Source: Wolbachia endosymbiont of Pentalonia nigronervosa (GTDB taxonomy: Bacteria > Pseudomonadota > Alphaproteobacteria > Rickettsiales > Anaplasmataceae). From it: 64,000 bases of DNA. The translations under genes were made by a program, and so were the position numbers. Of the stretch, positions 45,629-55,389 are shown one piece after another. Within the stretch, counting starts at the first letter, position 1. Each line of letters opens with the position of its first letter. The DNA is taken from NCBI RefSeq assembly GCF_014534705.1, contig NZ_JACVWV010000002.1, forward strand, positions 1-64,000, read 5' to 3'. The notes below the pieces were generated by a model that was given only the letters and a program-made list of their open reading frames with translations, was not told where the DNA came from and searched no databases.

Positions 45629-46753
45629 ATGTCTGATTTGAGAAAATTTTTAGAGCAAAATTCAGTAAAGTTTGTTGATTTCCGCTTCACAGACTTAATT
45701 GGGAAGGTTCATAGTACTACATATAATGCTGATAGGCTAGATGAAAACAAAATAGATCTAGTGCCAGATTTACAAACAATATTTCTTGATCCGTTTTGTG
45801 TGCAACCAACAGCTGTTGTACTATGCATGCATGACTCACGGTCAGTAGCTAAGAAGGCGTATGATTATTTTCTATCAACAAAAATAGCAGATGAAGTTCT
45901 ATGCGGGTTTGAAATAGGATTTTCTATTTTTGACGAAGTACAATTCAGAGTTAGCCAATACAATTCGCATGTAAGTTTGAGTCCTGTAGAAAATTACTTG
46001 AGTGTAAAAAAACATAATCATGGGAGTTTTGATTCCACTTCTGCAATGGATCCATTGTCTGATTTAAGGTCAGAAATATTGCTAATGATGCAGGAAAGCG
46101 GTATAGAAAATTCACTATATCATAAAAAAATTTCACCTTTTCAAGGCTTAATAAGAGTTGATAGCAGTAGACTTTTGAATTGTGCTGATAGTGTGCAAAA
46201 ATCTAAATATGTAATACGTAATGTTGCTCAATCTTATGGCAAAACAGCAACTTTTATGCCTAAGGCAATAGCACAAAACAGCTTGTATTTATATCAATCA
46301 CTGTTAAAAAATAACGAGGACTTATTGGAAAATTCTGAAAACTATCTGTACTATATGGGTGGAATTATGAAACACATAAAAGCGATTAATGCTTATTCCA
46401 ATCCAACCACAAATAGCTATAGGAGACTGATCGACCTACCAGATCTTTTTTTACAATCCAAATTGTCTTTTCCGGACCCAACAGCAAACCCTTATTTCTG
46501 CTTTGCTGCTATACTTATGGCAGGTCTTGATGGCATACAAAATAAAGTTAATCTTAATGAAATAGAGAAACAACCCGCAAGGTCTTTAGGTGAAGCACTA
46601 GAAATGTTGAGTAATGATAGAGAATTTCTACTTAGAGGAGAAGTGTTTACCAACGAGCAGATTGATCAATATATAGAAAAAAAGCGCGAAGAGATAAAAA
46701 GCATAGAAATGACTATACATCCTACAGAGTTTATACATTATTACAATCTCTAG
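45629..46753 (+). CDS. degenerate glutamine synthetase-like protein
   Basis: 374 residues, about 95 shorter than E. coli GlnA. Homology is clear at VKFVDFRFTDLIGKVH, YVIRNVAQSYGKTATFMPK, NPTTNSYRRLI and FPDPTANPYFCFAAILMAGLDGI. Key catalytic parts are missing: the FDGSS loop with the ammonium-binding Asp is deleted, EPEFFLF has become EIGFSIF, NGSGMH is replaced by AIAQNS, and the NRSA..RIP substrate region is gone. The frame is open throughout, so it is not simply broken. It cannot be a normal glutamine synthetase. It may be a pseudoenzyme kept for another role or a gene in early decay. Confidence 0.8.
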   Translation: MSDLRKFLEQNSVKFVDFRFTDLIGKVHSTTYNADRLDENKIDLVPDLQTIFLDPFCVQPTAVVLCMHDSRSVAKKAYDYFLSTKIADEVLCGFEIGFSIFDEVQFRVSQYNSHVSLSPVENYLSVKKHNHGSFDSTSAMDPLSDLRSEILLMMQESGIENSLYHKKISPFQGLIRVDSSRLLNCADSVQKSKYVIRNVAQSYGKTATFMPKAIAQNSLYLYQSLLKNNEDLLENSENYLYYMGGIMKHIKAINAYSNPTTNSYRRLIDLPDLFLQSKLSFPDPTANPYFCFAAILMAGLDGIQNKVNLNEIEKQPARSLGEALEMLSNDREFLLRGEVFTNEQIDQYIEKKREEIKSIEMTIHPTEFIHYYNL

Positions 46754-46796
46754 TCTTTTTTTTAACCTGACTCTCTTTAGTTTTTCAGTTTTGGCC

Positions 46797-46825
46797 CTTG
46801 AAATCTAATTTATAAGTGTTATATA
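46797..46825 (+). promoter_or_regulatory. groE heat-shock-type promoter
   Basis: CCCTTGAAAT (CTTGAA at 46797-46802) followed 17 bases later by TATATA (46820-46825). The -35 region matches the RpoH consensus CTTGAAA well; the -10 region is closer to a sigma-70 type. No CIRCE element is seen. Confidence 0.55.
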
Positions 46826-46861
46826 ACTTAATAGATTAGTTTGTTGTATGAGGAGAAACAA

Positions 46862-47152
46862 ATGTCAAATGTAAACTTAAGAGTATTAGATGATAGTGTA
46901 TTAATAAAGCCTATCAGTGAAGAAAAACAAGGTGGGATTGTACTTCCGTCAAGTGCTGAAAAAAAACCAACAAAAGGTGAAATTATAGTTACTGGTGAAG
47001 GTTCACGTAATGCAAATGGTGAACGTACAGCTCTTACTGTTAAAGTCGGTGATAAAGTATTTTATCGTCAATGGGCTGGCACAGAAATAGAACATGATGG
47101 TGAGAAGCTTATTGTTATGAAGGAATCTGACATAATTGCTATCATCAAATAA
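46862..47152 (+). CDS. groES: co-chaperonin GroES
   Basis: The 96-residue lid of the GroEL cage. Marks are [27 protein letters not shown] (mobile loop) and [35 protein letters not shown] start at the ATG at 46862, after a strong GAGGAG site (46850-46855); an upstream in-frame ATG at 46841 adds seven unrelated residues. First gene of groESL. Confidence 0.97.
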   Translation: MSNVNLRVLDDSVLIKPISEEKQGGIVLPSSAEKKPTKGEIIVTGEGSRNANGERTALTVKVGDKVFYRQWAGTEIEHDGEKLIVMKESDIIAIIK

Positions 47153-47203
47153 TTTTTTTAAGCGCAATAAATAAGTTTTTTATTAATAACAAGAGGTGAT
47201 AAA

Positions 47204-48847
47204 ATGGCGAATATAGTAATATCAGGTGAACAACTACAAAATGTTGTTCGCGAAGTTGCAGGAGTAGTATACTCAACAGTAGGGATAACTGGTGGGCCTA
47301 AGGGGTTAACAGTAGGGATTAGTAAGCCTTATGGTGCTCCAGAGGTAACAAAAGATGGTTATAAGGTAATGAAAAATATTAAACCTGAAGAACCATTGAA
47401 TGCGGCAATAGCAAGTATTTTTGCTCAAAGTTGTTCTCAATGTAATGATAAAGTTGGTGATGGTACAACAACATGCTCTGTACTGACTAGCAAGATGGTA
47501 ATGGAAGCTTCAAAGTCAATAGCTGCGGGTAGTGATCGTGTAGGTATTAAGAATGGAATGCTGAAGGCAAAAGATGTGATATTAAAAGAAATTGCATCGA
47601 TGTCTCGCACAATTTCTTTGGAGAAGATGGATGAGGTAGCGCAAGTTGCGATCATTTCTGCAAATGGTGATAAAGATATAGGAAACAGTATTGCTGACTC
47701 TGTGAAAAAAGTTGGTAAAGAAGGTGTAATTACTGTTGAAGAAAGTAAAGGCTCTAAAGAATTAGAAGTTGAGCTTACTACTGGTATGCAGTTTGACCGC
47801 GGTTATCTTTCTCCATATTTTATTACAAATAATGAGAAAATGATTGTGGAGCTTGATGATCCATATCTTTTAATTACAGAAAAGAAATTGAACATAATAC
47901 AACCATTATTACCTATTCTTGAAGCTATTGTAAAATCTGGTAGACCTCTACTTATTATTGCAGAGGATATTGAAGGTGAAGCACTGAGTACCTTAGTGAT
48001 CAATAAACTGCGTGGTGGCTTAAAAGTTGCAGCAGTAAAAGCTCCTGGCTTTGGTGACAGAAGAAAAGAAATGCTCGAGGACATAGCAACTTTAACTGGT
48101 GCTAAGTACGTTATAAAAGACGAGCTAGGGATTAAGATGGAAGATTTAACTCTCGAAGATCTTGGTACTGCTAAGAATGTTAAAATCACTAAAGACAATA
48201 CTACAGTTGTTAGTGAAAACAGTGAATCTGAAAAAGTGAAAAGTAGAATTGCGCAGATCAAGTCTCAAATTGAAACCTCAACTTCTGATTATGATAAAGA
48301 GAAGCTAAGAGAACGCTTAGCGAAGTTATCAGGTGGAGTTGCTGTATTAAAGGTTGGTGGAGCAACTGAAGTTGAAGTTAAAGAGCGTAGAGACAGGGTT
48401 GAAGATGCATTGCATGCAACAAGAGCTGCAATTGAAGAAGGCATAGTGCCTGGTGGTGGAGTTGCTCTTCTATATGCCGCATCTGCTCTTGAGAAATTAA
48501 AAAGCGGAAGTGATGAAGAACAAATAGGCATTAATATCATCAAGAAAATTCTCAGCGCTCCAATTAGAAAGCTAGTTAAAAATGCTGGTCTTGAGCCTGC
48601 TATTGTAACTGATCATCTGATAAAACAGAATGACAAGGAGCTCATCTATAATGTTGAAGCTATGAATTACGCTAACGCATTTACAGCTGGTGTAATCGAT
48701 CCGGCAAAGGTAGTACGTATTGCTTTTGAAACAGCAGTATCTGTTGCAAGTATGCTAATAACTACTGAATCTATGATAGTTGATGTACCAAGTAAAGACG
48801 ATAATTCTTCATCTCCTATGGGTGGAGGCGGAATGGGCGGCTTCTAG
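47204..48847 (+). CDS. groEL: chaperonin GroEL
   Basis: The 60-kDa chaperonin, 547 residues, full length. ATP-binding [36 protein letters not shown] and the C-terminal GGMGG repeat are present. It is preceded by an AAGAGGTG ribosome binding site and followed by a strong hairpin. GroEL is among the most abundant Wolbachia proteins. Confidence 0.98.
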   Translation: MANIVISGEQLQNVVREVAGVVYSTVGITGGPKGLTVGISKPYGAPEVTKDGYKVMKNIKPEEPLNAAIASIFAQSCSQCNDKVGDGTTTCSVLTSKMVMEASKSIAAGSDRVGIKNGMLKAKDVILKEIASMSRTISLEKMDEVAQVAIISANGDKDIGNSIADSVKKVGKEGVITVEESKGSKELEVELTTGMQFDRGYLSPYFITNNEKMIVELDDPYLLITEKKLNIIQPLLPILEAIVKSGRPLLIIAEDIEGEALSTLVINKLRGGLKVAAVKAPGFGDRRKEMLEDIATLTGAKYVIKDELGIKMEDLTLEDLGTAKNVKITKDNTTVVSENSESEKVKSRIAQIKSQIETSTSDYDKEKLRERLAKLSGGVAVLKVGGATEVEVKERRDRVEDALHATRAAIEEGIVPGGGVALLYAASALEKLKSGSDEEQIGINIIKKILSAPIRKLVKNAGLEPAIVTDHLIKQNDKELIYNVEAMNYANAFTAGVIDPAKVVRIAFETAVSVASMLITTESMIVDVPSKDDNSSSPMGGGGMGGF

Positions 48848-48862
48848 TATCTATAGTATATT

Positions 48863-48892
48863 GCTAATGGAGCACAAATTTGCTCCATTAGC
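48863..48892 (+). terminator. hairpin after groEL
   Basis: A perfect 12-base stem (GCTAATGGAGCA with TGCTCCATTAGC) with a 6-base loop, 16 bases after the groEL stop. No T run follows, but the stem is long and GC-balanced enough to act as a terminator or 3' stabiliser. Confidence 0.7.
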
Positions 48893-48967
48893 CTATAAGG
48901 CATTCAGAACCTGTTTAAAATCTCAGGGAAATGAGGTAAAGTGTGAATAGATAAAAAGAGGTAAGCT

Positions 48968-49195
48968 ATGCGCAAAAGTTATCCGAGTGACATGAGTCAG
49001 AAGAAAATCAAACCAATTTTGGAGAGCACAAAAAAGAAAACAAGACCGCGGTCAATAGACCCATATGATACATTTTGTGGGGTGTTATATGTACTGAAAA
49101 GTGGCTATCAATCTGCTAAGTGATTTTCCAAAATGGGAGAGCATATATTACTATTTTCGGGTGTGAAGTGCAAAAAATGGAGATTTGATTGCTGG
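48968..49195 (+). pseudogene. decayed IS5-family transposase, N-terminal part
   Basis: The ATG at 48968 opens 51 codons (MRKSYPSDMSQKKIKPILES..., then PYDTFCGVLYVLKSGYQ) like the N-terminal domain of IS5-family transposases common in Wolbachia. The frame then stops at 49123. A second frame continues the homology (DFPKWESIYYYFRV) and has a further stop. The catalytic DDE part is missing. The surrounding 390 bases between groEL and ctaA hold nothing else except the groEL hairpin and a palindromic-element end at 49222. Confidence 0.75.
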
Positions 49196-49221
49196 AATTT
49201 ACAGTTTCGAATTGTTGATAT

Positions 49222-49242
49222 GAATTTTGAAAGAGGTCTATT
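49222..49242 (+). repeat. terminus like the palindromic element end, overlapping the ctaA stop
   Basis: GAATTTTGAAAGAGGTCTATT agrees at about 18 of 21 positions with the 3' terminus GAGTTTCGAAAGAGGTCTAAT of the folC/dnaE element. The ctaA stop codon (TAG) lies inside it. It could instead belong to the end of the adjoining IS5 relic. Confidence 0.4.
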
Positions 49243-50227
49243 TTAAAACAGCATAAGAATATAAACCTGATGCAAGCAAGATAAATGAAAATACTTGATG
49301 TAATATGGCAATAGCTGTTGGCACTTGCAACAATAGAGTAGCTATTCCTAAGATCATTTGAATAATCACAGAAAATAACATGATGTATAATGGTTTTGCG
49401 TTGGTATTTTTTACCGTTAGCATTGCTGTTAAAATCAATATTAACAATGCTAGTGATCTATGTATAAATTGCACTGTGACTCTACTTTCAAAAAAATTTA
49501 ACCAGAGAGGTTGTAAATGAAGTAACCCACTGGGAATAATTTTTCCCTCCATCAGCGGAAAGGTATTATAAATTAACCCAGCATTTAATCCTGCAACAAA
49601 TGCACCAAAAACCATTTGCGCTATAATTAGAATCAAAGTAATTTTGATGCAATTTATGTTAACTTTAAATCTCTTTTTTTGCGGTTTTATTTGATAATCA
49701 AAGAATTGATGCAATAGTAATGCAAAAATTATCAGTGCTAACAGTAAATGAAATGCAAGCCTGTAGTGACTAACATGAGGTATAGTTTCTAGCCCACTTT
49801 TAACCATATACCAACCTGCAAATGCTTGTAGTATTCCAAGCAGTAGCACTATGGATAGCTTCATAACTACTTTTTTAGATATCTTTTTTTTTAGTGTGAA
49901 ATATATAAATGGTAATATAAAGATTAATCCTGTAAATCTTGCAATTAATCTGTGCACATATTCTGTCAAATATATAACCTGAAATTCTTGCATGCCCATG
50001 CCGTAATTGAAAGCTTTATATTCAGGTGTGGCTTCGTACTTTGATTTTTCTTTTATCCAGTCTTGTTGATTTAGTGGTGGTAATATACCAGTAACAGGTT
50101 TCCATTCAGTGATTGATAATCCTGCTCGTGTAAGTCTGGTAAATCCACCAATTCCCACTATAAGAATCACCATAGCACAACATACAACAAGCCAAATGGC
50201 TACAATTTTTGACTGCTTTTCTTCCAT
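49238..50227 (-). CDS. ctaA: haem A synthase
   Basis: CtaA/COX15 converts haem O to haem A for the cytochrome oxidase. 329 residues with about eight membrane segments. Marks are [42 protein letters not shown] (haem-ligand His), [16 protein letters not shown], and the later [10 protein letters not shown] and [12 protein letters not shown]. The start overlaps the upstream glycosyltransferase by 28 bases. The stop codon lies in a sequence resembling a mobile-element end, so the last few residues may not be native. Confidence 0.92.
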   Translation of the reverse strand: MEEKQSKIVAIWLVVCCAMVILIVGIGGFTRLTRAGLSITEWKPVTGILPPLNQQDWIKEKSKYEATPEYKAFNYGMGMQEFQVIYLTEYVHRLIARFTGLIFILPFIYFTLKKKISKKVVMKLSIVLLLGILQAFAGWYMVKSGLETIPHVSHYRLAFHLLLALIIFALLLHQFFDYQIKPQKKRFKVNINCIKITLILIIAQMVFGAFVAGLNAGLIYNTFPLMEGKIIPSGLLHLQPLWLNFFESRVTVQFIHRSLALLILILTAMLTVKNTNAKPLYIMLFSVIIQMILGIATLLLQVPTAIAILHQVFSFILLASGLYSYAVLK

Positions 50228-51771
50228 AAACCATGGCTAGTTTTATTCCATTTTTGAGGGTAAATTATAAATTCCCATAAAGCAAGAAAAGCTGCAACAC
50301 TATGCAGTAACCTATATACTGGAAAAAATATTGATACTATGTAAAAATAGTAAGGCATTTTTTGTTGCTTAACTGCTATTATCAAAAGGATAGAGTTAGT
50401 TATATACGCTACTATGAAATAATATAGAAACAACTCATTCAAAAATTTCGATGAAAGCAATAAAAATGGAGCAGTGAAGAATATAAATGCTGTAGGTCCA
50501 ACAAAGAGGTTTAGCAATAACATTCCTCTTAACCCTGTTATATTTTTTAGACAGACAACATAAGTTTGCATGTATCCTTTAATCCAACGTGCTCTTTGCT
50601 TAATCCAGGCAAATATGGTAGTGGGAGACTCTTCTAAAGTTTCTGAATCAATCATCTTAGTTTTGTAGCCCATTTGTGCAAGTCTCAAACCTAGATCAGC
50701 ATCTTCAGTGACGTTATAAGCATCCCAAAAAAAAGCTTTTTTTAAAGCCTCTACTAAAAAATGATTGCTGCTACCACCCAAAGGTACTGGCATATTCATT
50801 TTTTGCAGCCCAGGTAGCAAATAATAGAACCAGTTTACATATTCCAGAGAGAAAAATTTTGTTAGGAAATTATGGTTGTAGTTATAATAATTTAATCGAG
50901 CTTGTACGCATGCTAATTTTTCATCACCTTCATTAAATTCAATTAACGCTTTTTTTAACTGCAATGGGTCTGGTTTATCATCTGCATCATATATTACTAT
51001 ATACTTTCCTTTAGCAAAACACATGGCATAATTGCACACTTTAGCTTTTGTTTTAGGGAAAGAGTGAGGTACAGTGATTACTTCAAAATATCGTGGTAGA
51101 GCATACATTTTTATAGCCTTAAGCATTTCTTGATCATCACTTTCTATTAAGAGCTTCACATCTAATTTTGACTTTGGATAGTCCAAATTCTCGATACTGT
51201 CAATTAATTGTGGCATCACTGCACTTTCTTTAAAAGCAGGCAGCAAAATAGTATACACAGGAAAATTCTCAAGGTTGAAATCTACTTTTTTATTGGGCGT
51301 TCTACACAAACCACAAATCGTAGTTATAAATTTAAATAAAGAGCTAGAACACCAGATTATAAATATCAACATTAAAGCAAAATATGCGGATTTTTCTACC
51401 AATGTTAAAATTGAAACTATGATTGCGAAAGAAGCATAAGCTATGGAACCCAGTTTTATATTTTTAGCTGAAAAACTAGGATTTTTATAATATAAGTAGT
51501 TGCTTGCAAATTCTGAGACGCCAAAGTGTGAGTTAAGAAGATCCACAATTTGATTGTCACCTGCTTTTATCAATATATAATTAATTCCATAATGAAGCTC
51601 AATCCAACCGATAACATCTGGAATGATATCTTCCACTATAAAAAAGGTAATTTTGTTTAATTTTTGCCAAGGAATGACATGAAATTTGTAGTAAAAAAGC
51701 TTCTCTGTTTCTTTACATAAGCTAAAATCACAACATATATTATCAATTTGTAATATAGGCTGTTGTTGCAT
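50200..51771 (-). CDS. membrane family 2 glycosyltransferase
   Basis: 523 residues. The N-terminal 100 residues are soluble and unrecognised, then two membrane segments (about 110-150), a GT2 domain, and three or four membrane segments at the C-terminus. The processive-type motifs are present: [25 protein letters not shown] and QRARW. Such enzymes polymerise or transfer sugars at the membrane; the substrate is unknown. In a bacterium with almost no polysaccharide pathways a retained GT is notable. It starts 5 bases after the atpF stop and overlaps ctaA, so it is part of the ATP synthase transcript. Confidence 0.85.
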   Translation of the reverse strand: MQQQPILQIDNICCDFSLCKETEKLFYYKFHVIPWQKLNKITFFIVEDIIPDVIGWIELHYGINYILIKAGDNQIVDLLNSHFGVSEFASNYLYYKNPSFSAKNIKLGSIAYASFAIIVSILTLVEKSAYFALMLIFIIWCSSSLFKFITTICGLCRTPNKKVDFNLENFPVYTILLPAFKESAVMPQLIDSIENLDYPKSKLDVKLLIESDDQEMLKAIKMYALPRYFEVITVPHSFPKTKAKVCNYAMCFAKGKYIVIYDADDKPDPLQLKKALIEFNEGDEKLACVQARLNYYNYNHNFLTKFFSLEYVNWFYYLLPGLQKMNMPVPLGGSSNHFLVEALKKAFFWDAYNVTEDADLGLRLAQMGYKTKMIDSETLEESPTTIFAWIKQRARWIKGYMQTYVVCLKNITGLRGMLLLNLFVGPTAFIFFTAPFLLLSSKFLNELFLYYFIVAYITNSILLIIAVKQQKMPYYFYIVSIFFPVYRLLHSVAAFLALWEFIIYPQKWNKTSHGLWKKSSQKL

Positions 51772-51776
51772 GAAAG

Positions 51777-52253
51777 CTAATGCAATTTTTTACTTAAATC
51801 ACGTGAAAGTGAAGATATAACCTCACTCTTCCGTTTACCATTTTGATGTCCTTTCATCACTTCTGCTGCAACTTTGGCAGCAATATCAGCTGTGTGTGCC
51901 TTTAACTCCTTTTTAGCTTCTGCCACCTGGTCAGAAACCTGTTTTGCATTGGCAGTAGTACTATTACTTAATTCTTCATTCATTCTTTTTTTATTGCGCT
52001 CAATAATATCACTTGCACTTTTGTATACATCCTTGAATAGTGCTTCAACCTTACCATTCAAATCATTATATTCCTTAGAAGCATGTTTATAGTATTCCAT
52101 TACTCTTCTTTGAAACTCTTGATCGCTACAATTTCCAATACTTTCACTACTACGTTTTTTTTTGAGCGCTTTTGTTATTATTCTCTTAAGCAACTTGTAA
52201 GAAAGAATAACACCAACACAAAAAGCAATATTTATAACCAGTGATGTAGACAT
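51777..52253 (-). CDS. atpF: ATP synthase F0 subunit b
   Basis: 158 residues: a short N-terminal membrane helix (about 5-20), then a long charged coiled coil, as expected for the peripheral stalk. Sequence similarity to other b subunits is low, and the assignment rests on layout and position after b'. It starts 11 bases after the b' stop. Confidence 0.75.
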   Translation of the reverse strand: MSTSLVINIAFCVGVILSYKLLKRIITKALKKKRSSESIGNCSDQEFQRRVMEYYKHASKEYNDLNGKVEALFKDVYKSASDIIERNKKRMNEELSNSTTANAKQVSDQVAEAKKELKAHTADIAAKVAAEVMKGHQNGKRKSEVISSLSRDLSKKLH

Positions 52254-52264
52254 ATACCCTCCAC

Positions 52265-52744
52265 TTAAAATTCTTTAGATACTAGATTGACAAGAAGTTT
52301 TTCTTTAGCTTTAGAGTTAGTCAATTTAGTATAATAAATTAATGCAATACCAACAGACATTTGTTTTAACTCCTCTATGTACTCAACCTTAAATTTTGCT
52401 ATTCCTTCCTTAACAAGCTCGTTCATTTTCTTCTTTTCCTCTGCTAGCAGATTTTGAACATCAGCTCTCATTTCTTCTACTTGTACAAGTGCATCATCCA
52501 TGATCTTTTTTGCTTGCATCTTAGCTTGATGCAAAGCTGCATTGTATTTATTCACCATATCTTCTGTAAACCTTAAAAGACAAAGGGAACTATTCAAAGA
52601 ATCTACTACCTCTTTGTTCCTAGTGTATATTATATTATCTAATTTTGGTAAAAATAAACAGCTTACTACACAAAAAAGCAAAGAAAAAAAGGTTAAAAAC
52701 CAAAAAACTTGAGAAAAAAAAGTTGATATATCAAGCTGTGGCAT
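52265..52744 (-). CDS. atpG: ATP synthase F0 subunit b'
   Basis: 159 residues. MPQLDISTFFSQVFWFLTFF is the typical b' N-terminus with its membrane helix, followed by a coiled coil (ALHQAKMQAKKIMDDALVQVEEMRADVQNLLAEEKKKM). I start at the ATG at 52744 just after the atpE stop; an ATG at 52756 would add four residues and overlap atpE. Pairs of b and b' are normal in alphaproteobacteria. Confidence 0.85.
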   Translation of the reverse strand: MPQLDISTFFSQVFWFLTFFSLLFCVVSCLFLPKLDNIIYTRNKEVVDSLNSSLCLLRFTEDMVNKYNAALHQAKMQAKKIMDDALVQVEEMRADVQNLLAEEKKKMNELVKEGIAKFKVEYIEELKQMSVGIALIYYTKLTNSKAKEKLLVNLVSKEF

Positions 52745-52745
52745 G

Positions 52746-52973
52746 CTAAGCAGCAAATATTAACAACATTGCAAGTACAAATGCAAGTAACCCCATAATT
52801 TCAACCATACCAGCACCAATATAGACATAACTTTTCATTTTGCTTTCTGATTCAGGATTTCTTGCGATTCCATTTAGCATGGCAGAAAAGATATTGGCTA
52901 TACCTAAACCAGCCCCTAACATACCAAACACCGCTAACCCAATTGCTATAAACTTTAAAGCTGCCAAATCCAT
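52746..52973 (-). CDS. atpE: ATP synthase F0 subunit c
   Basis: The 75-residue proton-carrying ring subunit: two helices joined by the polar loop GIARNPESESKM, with the essential acidic residue Glu58 in GAGMVEIMGLLAF. Normal length. It lies 61 bases after atpB. Confidence 0.97.
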   Translation of the reverse strand: MDLAALKFIAIGLAVFGMLGAGLGIANIFSAMLNGIARNPESESKMKSYVYIGAGMVEIMGLLAFVLAMLLIFAA

Positions 52974-53034
52974 ATACTATCCTTTATTAATTTTTTCATA
53001 ACATAATTATATATTATCCTATGAAAAGAGTCAA

Positions 53035-53751
53035 TCACTTTACTGCATCTGACAGATATACACATGTCAATATAGTAAATATATAAGCTTGTAAAATTGC
53101 AACAAATACTTCAAACCCTATTAATGCAACTACGAAAAAGAATGGTATAGGAGTTAAGAATATATTCATATTAACGATAAACCATGCTATTACCTTGATA
53201 ATTGTATGTCCTGCAACCATATTTGCTGCAAGCCTTACTGATAAACTCACCGGCCTCACTAAATAAGCAAATAATTTAATAATTACTATTAACCATGCAA
53301 GCCAAGGCGGAGTACCCTTAGGCAAAAATATAGATAAAAACTCCAATCCTCTCTCTTTGAACCCAACAACTGTTACGTAGATAAAAACAATCATAGATAA
53401 AGCAAAGGTTACACTTATATGACTTGTTACTGTGAATGCGTAAGGAAGAATGCCAACTAAATTACATGACAAGATAAAAATAAAAACTGTGAATATCAAA
53501 GGGATGTGATTCAGCCCCTTACTACCGGTATTACCTTCTATTATTGAAACAACAAATTCGTAAATATATTCAACTGAAGCTTGGAAATACCCTGAGTTTT
53601 TTCTTACGCCAATCAATAAAAACATTGCTGCTAGTATTACTGAAATCATCATAAAAAGCGATGAGTTAGTAAAACTTATGTCATACCCAAACAAGTTAGG
53701 TAGCTCTGCTAGAGTATATACCCTAAACTGATCTAGTGGATTTAATGCCAT
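53035..53751 (-). CDS. atpB: ATP synthase F0 subunit a
   Basis: 238 residues with five or six membrane helices. The essential arginine is in [14 protein letters not shown], and the final helix [27 protein letters not shown] is typical. It is the first gene of a run atpB-atpE-b'-b-glycosyltransferase-ctaA. The F1 genes are elsewhere. Confidence 0.96.
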   Translation of the reverse strand: MALNPLDQFRVYTLAELPNLFGYDISFTNSSLFMMISVILAAMFLLIGVRKNSGYFQASVEYIYEFVVSIIEGNTGSKGLNHIPLIFTVFIFILSCNLVGILPYAFTVTSHISVTFALSMIVFIYVTVVGFKERGLEFLSIFLPKGTPPWLAWLIVIIKLFAYLVRPVSLSVRLAANMVAGHTIIKVIAWFIVNMNIFLTPIPFFFVVALIGFEVFVAILQAYIFTILTCVYLSDAVK

Positions 53752-53975
53752 TTTTATCTTAACTATATATCATGATAAATTATAAATAAAAAACTTATAA
53801 AGTGAAATTAAAACATTAGATGTTGTTACTTTTATCAGAAAAATGTACTATCCTATAACTTTCAATACTTTAGACCATGCACCTAGAAATTCAGTTATTT
53901 GTAAATTAGTATTTACTTGATCTTAATAATTATAACGTAATTAACACAGCATTATCATTAACTTTGGAGGTAGAT
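53752..53975. other. divergent gap between atpB and the PPxY protein gene
   Basis: 224 AT-rich bases must hold promoters for both directions. No pair of hexamers stands out enough to call. A GGAGG ribosome binding site is at 53966-53970. Confidence 0.4.
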
Positions 53976-55271
53976 ATGCAAAGCGCACGAAATACAGGGA
54001 CTAATAACGAAAATACACAACAAAACACAGAGGCCTCTTTTGTTGTAGTTAAGGCTGATAGCGATAATCAACCACTTTCTTCTTCAGGCCTCCCAATAAT
54101 TCTTGACACAACTGATTCCAATGGCGGCAATTCATCAGATTCTCCTCCTATACCTGCCAAAAGAACTTCCGCTCCATCTGCACAAAAGAGAGAGGGTAAT
54201 AATAGTGCATCACCTAATGCAAGTAGATCAAATAGTACAAGTAGCTCAAATGAAAATAGCTCTTTTGAAGAGGTTAATTCCAATGGCAGCAATGGGCAAA
54301 GATCTAATAGCACGACGCCACCTGCTTATGATGACCTTGGTGACGATACTTCAAGTAACGACCTGAATAAAAGTGATACTAATGATTCCACTAGGCAATT
54401 AATCGGATCAGATGAAAAAACAAACAGATTTTGGCAGAAAGTGAAGTATCTTATGACAAAAAAGAAGATTATCATGCCGTTTACAGCCTTAATAACTATG
54501 TTAAGTGTTGCATCTATGACTAAACCACTTATTGAATTGGTTAATATGCATAACGGAATAAATGCTTTTAATATACTCGGTGGTGTCGTATTGGCATCTC
54601 TTGCACTCTTTGGATGTTGGGCGCTCATTCAAAGTTTTCGCACAAAGGAACATAAAATCACAGAGAGAGACCATAGTAAAGTTTTAGCAGAAGTATTAGA
54701 AAAATTACCAAATGATAAGCTGATAAAATACATAATGATAGATAGAAGCAACGGTACTCGTTCTTACTTCCAATTACAAACACTTGAGAGCGAAACCGAT
54801 AAAAGCTTTTCTATATCAGGAGGAAAAATAGTCAAAGGACACTTTATGTCTGATTGGCTATGCGCTGTCAGTAATCGCAGAATGGCTGTTCCAGTCTTAT
54901 TTACAGCTTTAGTTTTTGGAAATATTACTCTTCTCTTAACGCATGCTATGTCTTCTGAGTTAAGCTATTCTCAAATATTTAGTCCAGCATTATATATAAA
55001 CCTTCATACAGCAATGGTACCTACATTATTAGCTTTAGGGTTAATGATGATTTGTATTATATCCAATATACGCAACACAGAATGTAAAACATTTTTACAC
55101 GTTCATAATGAAAAAAATTGTGATCCTGTAGAAGCCAAAACAGAAGTAATACAACATATTGCAAATCAAATAACCAAAGAAGATAAATCTAGAACGATAC
55201 CTAGTTCAAAAATAATACAAGCGGTTGCGGAATTTCAAGACTCTGCAGAACAGATTTTTTGTATTAATTAG
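53976..55271 (+). CDS. membrane protein with disordered PPxY-containing N-terminus, candidate effector
   Basis: 431 residues, no family recognised. The first 150 residues are Ser/Asn/Asp-rich and disordered, with a proline motif SPPIPAKR (56-63, SH3-ligand-like) and PPAY (115-118), the PPxY motif that binds WW domains of eukaryotic Nedd4-type ligases. Four membrane segments follow in two hairpins (about 166-184, 198-219, 303-322, 345-363) around a soluble loop of 80 residues, and a C-terminal tail. There is no signal peptide. I start at the ATG at 53976 behind GGAGG. A host-interacting role is inference from the short motifs, which can occur by chance in low-complexity sequence. Confidence 0.7.
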   Translation: MQSARNTGTNNENTQQNTEASFVVVKADSDNQPLSSSGLPIILDTTDSNGGNSSDSPPIPAKRTSAPSAQKREGNNSASPNASRSNSTSSSNENSSFEEVNSNGSNGQRSNSTTPPAYDDLGDDTSSNDLNKSDTNDSTRQLIGSDEKTNRFWQKVKYLMTKKKIIMPFTALITMLSVASMTKPLIELVNMHNGINAFNILGGVVLASLALFGCWALIQSFRTKEHKITERDHSKVLAEVLEKLPNDKLIKYIMIDRSNGTRSYFQLQTLESETDKSFSISGGKIVKGHFMSDWLCAVSNRRMAVPVLFTALVFGNITLLLTHAMSSELSYSQIFSPALYINLHTAMVPTLLALGLMMICIISNIRNTECKTFLHVHNEKNCDPVEAKTEVIQHIANQITKEDKSRTIPSSKIIQAVAEFQDSAEQIFCIN

Positions 55272-55389
55272 GCATGTAGTATATCTAAAATGCCAACAAC
55301 TTGCTTTGTTGGCTTTCTGGTTTAAGCTTTAGTTTATAGCTACACACATAAATTAGTGCTATTCTTTCATAGCTTATTTAAAACCTTTT

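Noticed and set aside
47803-48261. 152-codon frame antisense to groEL
   Set aside because: Shadow of a highly conserved gene.
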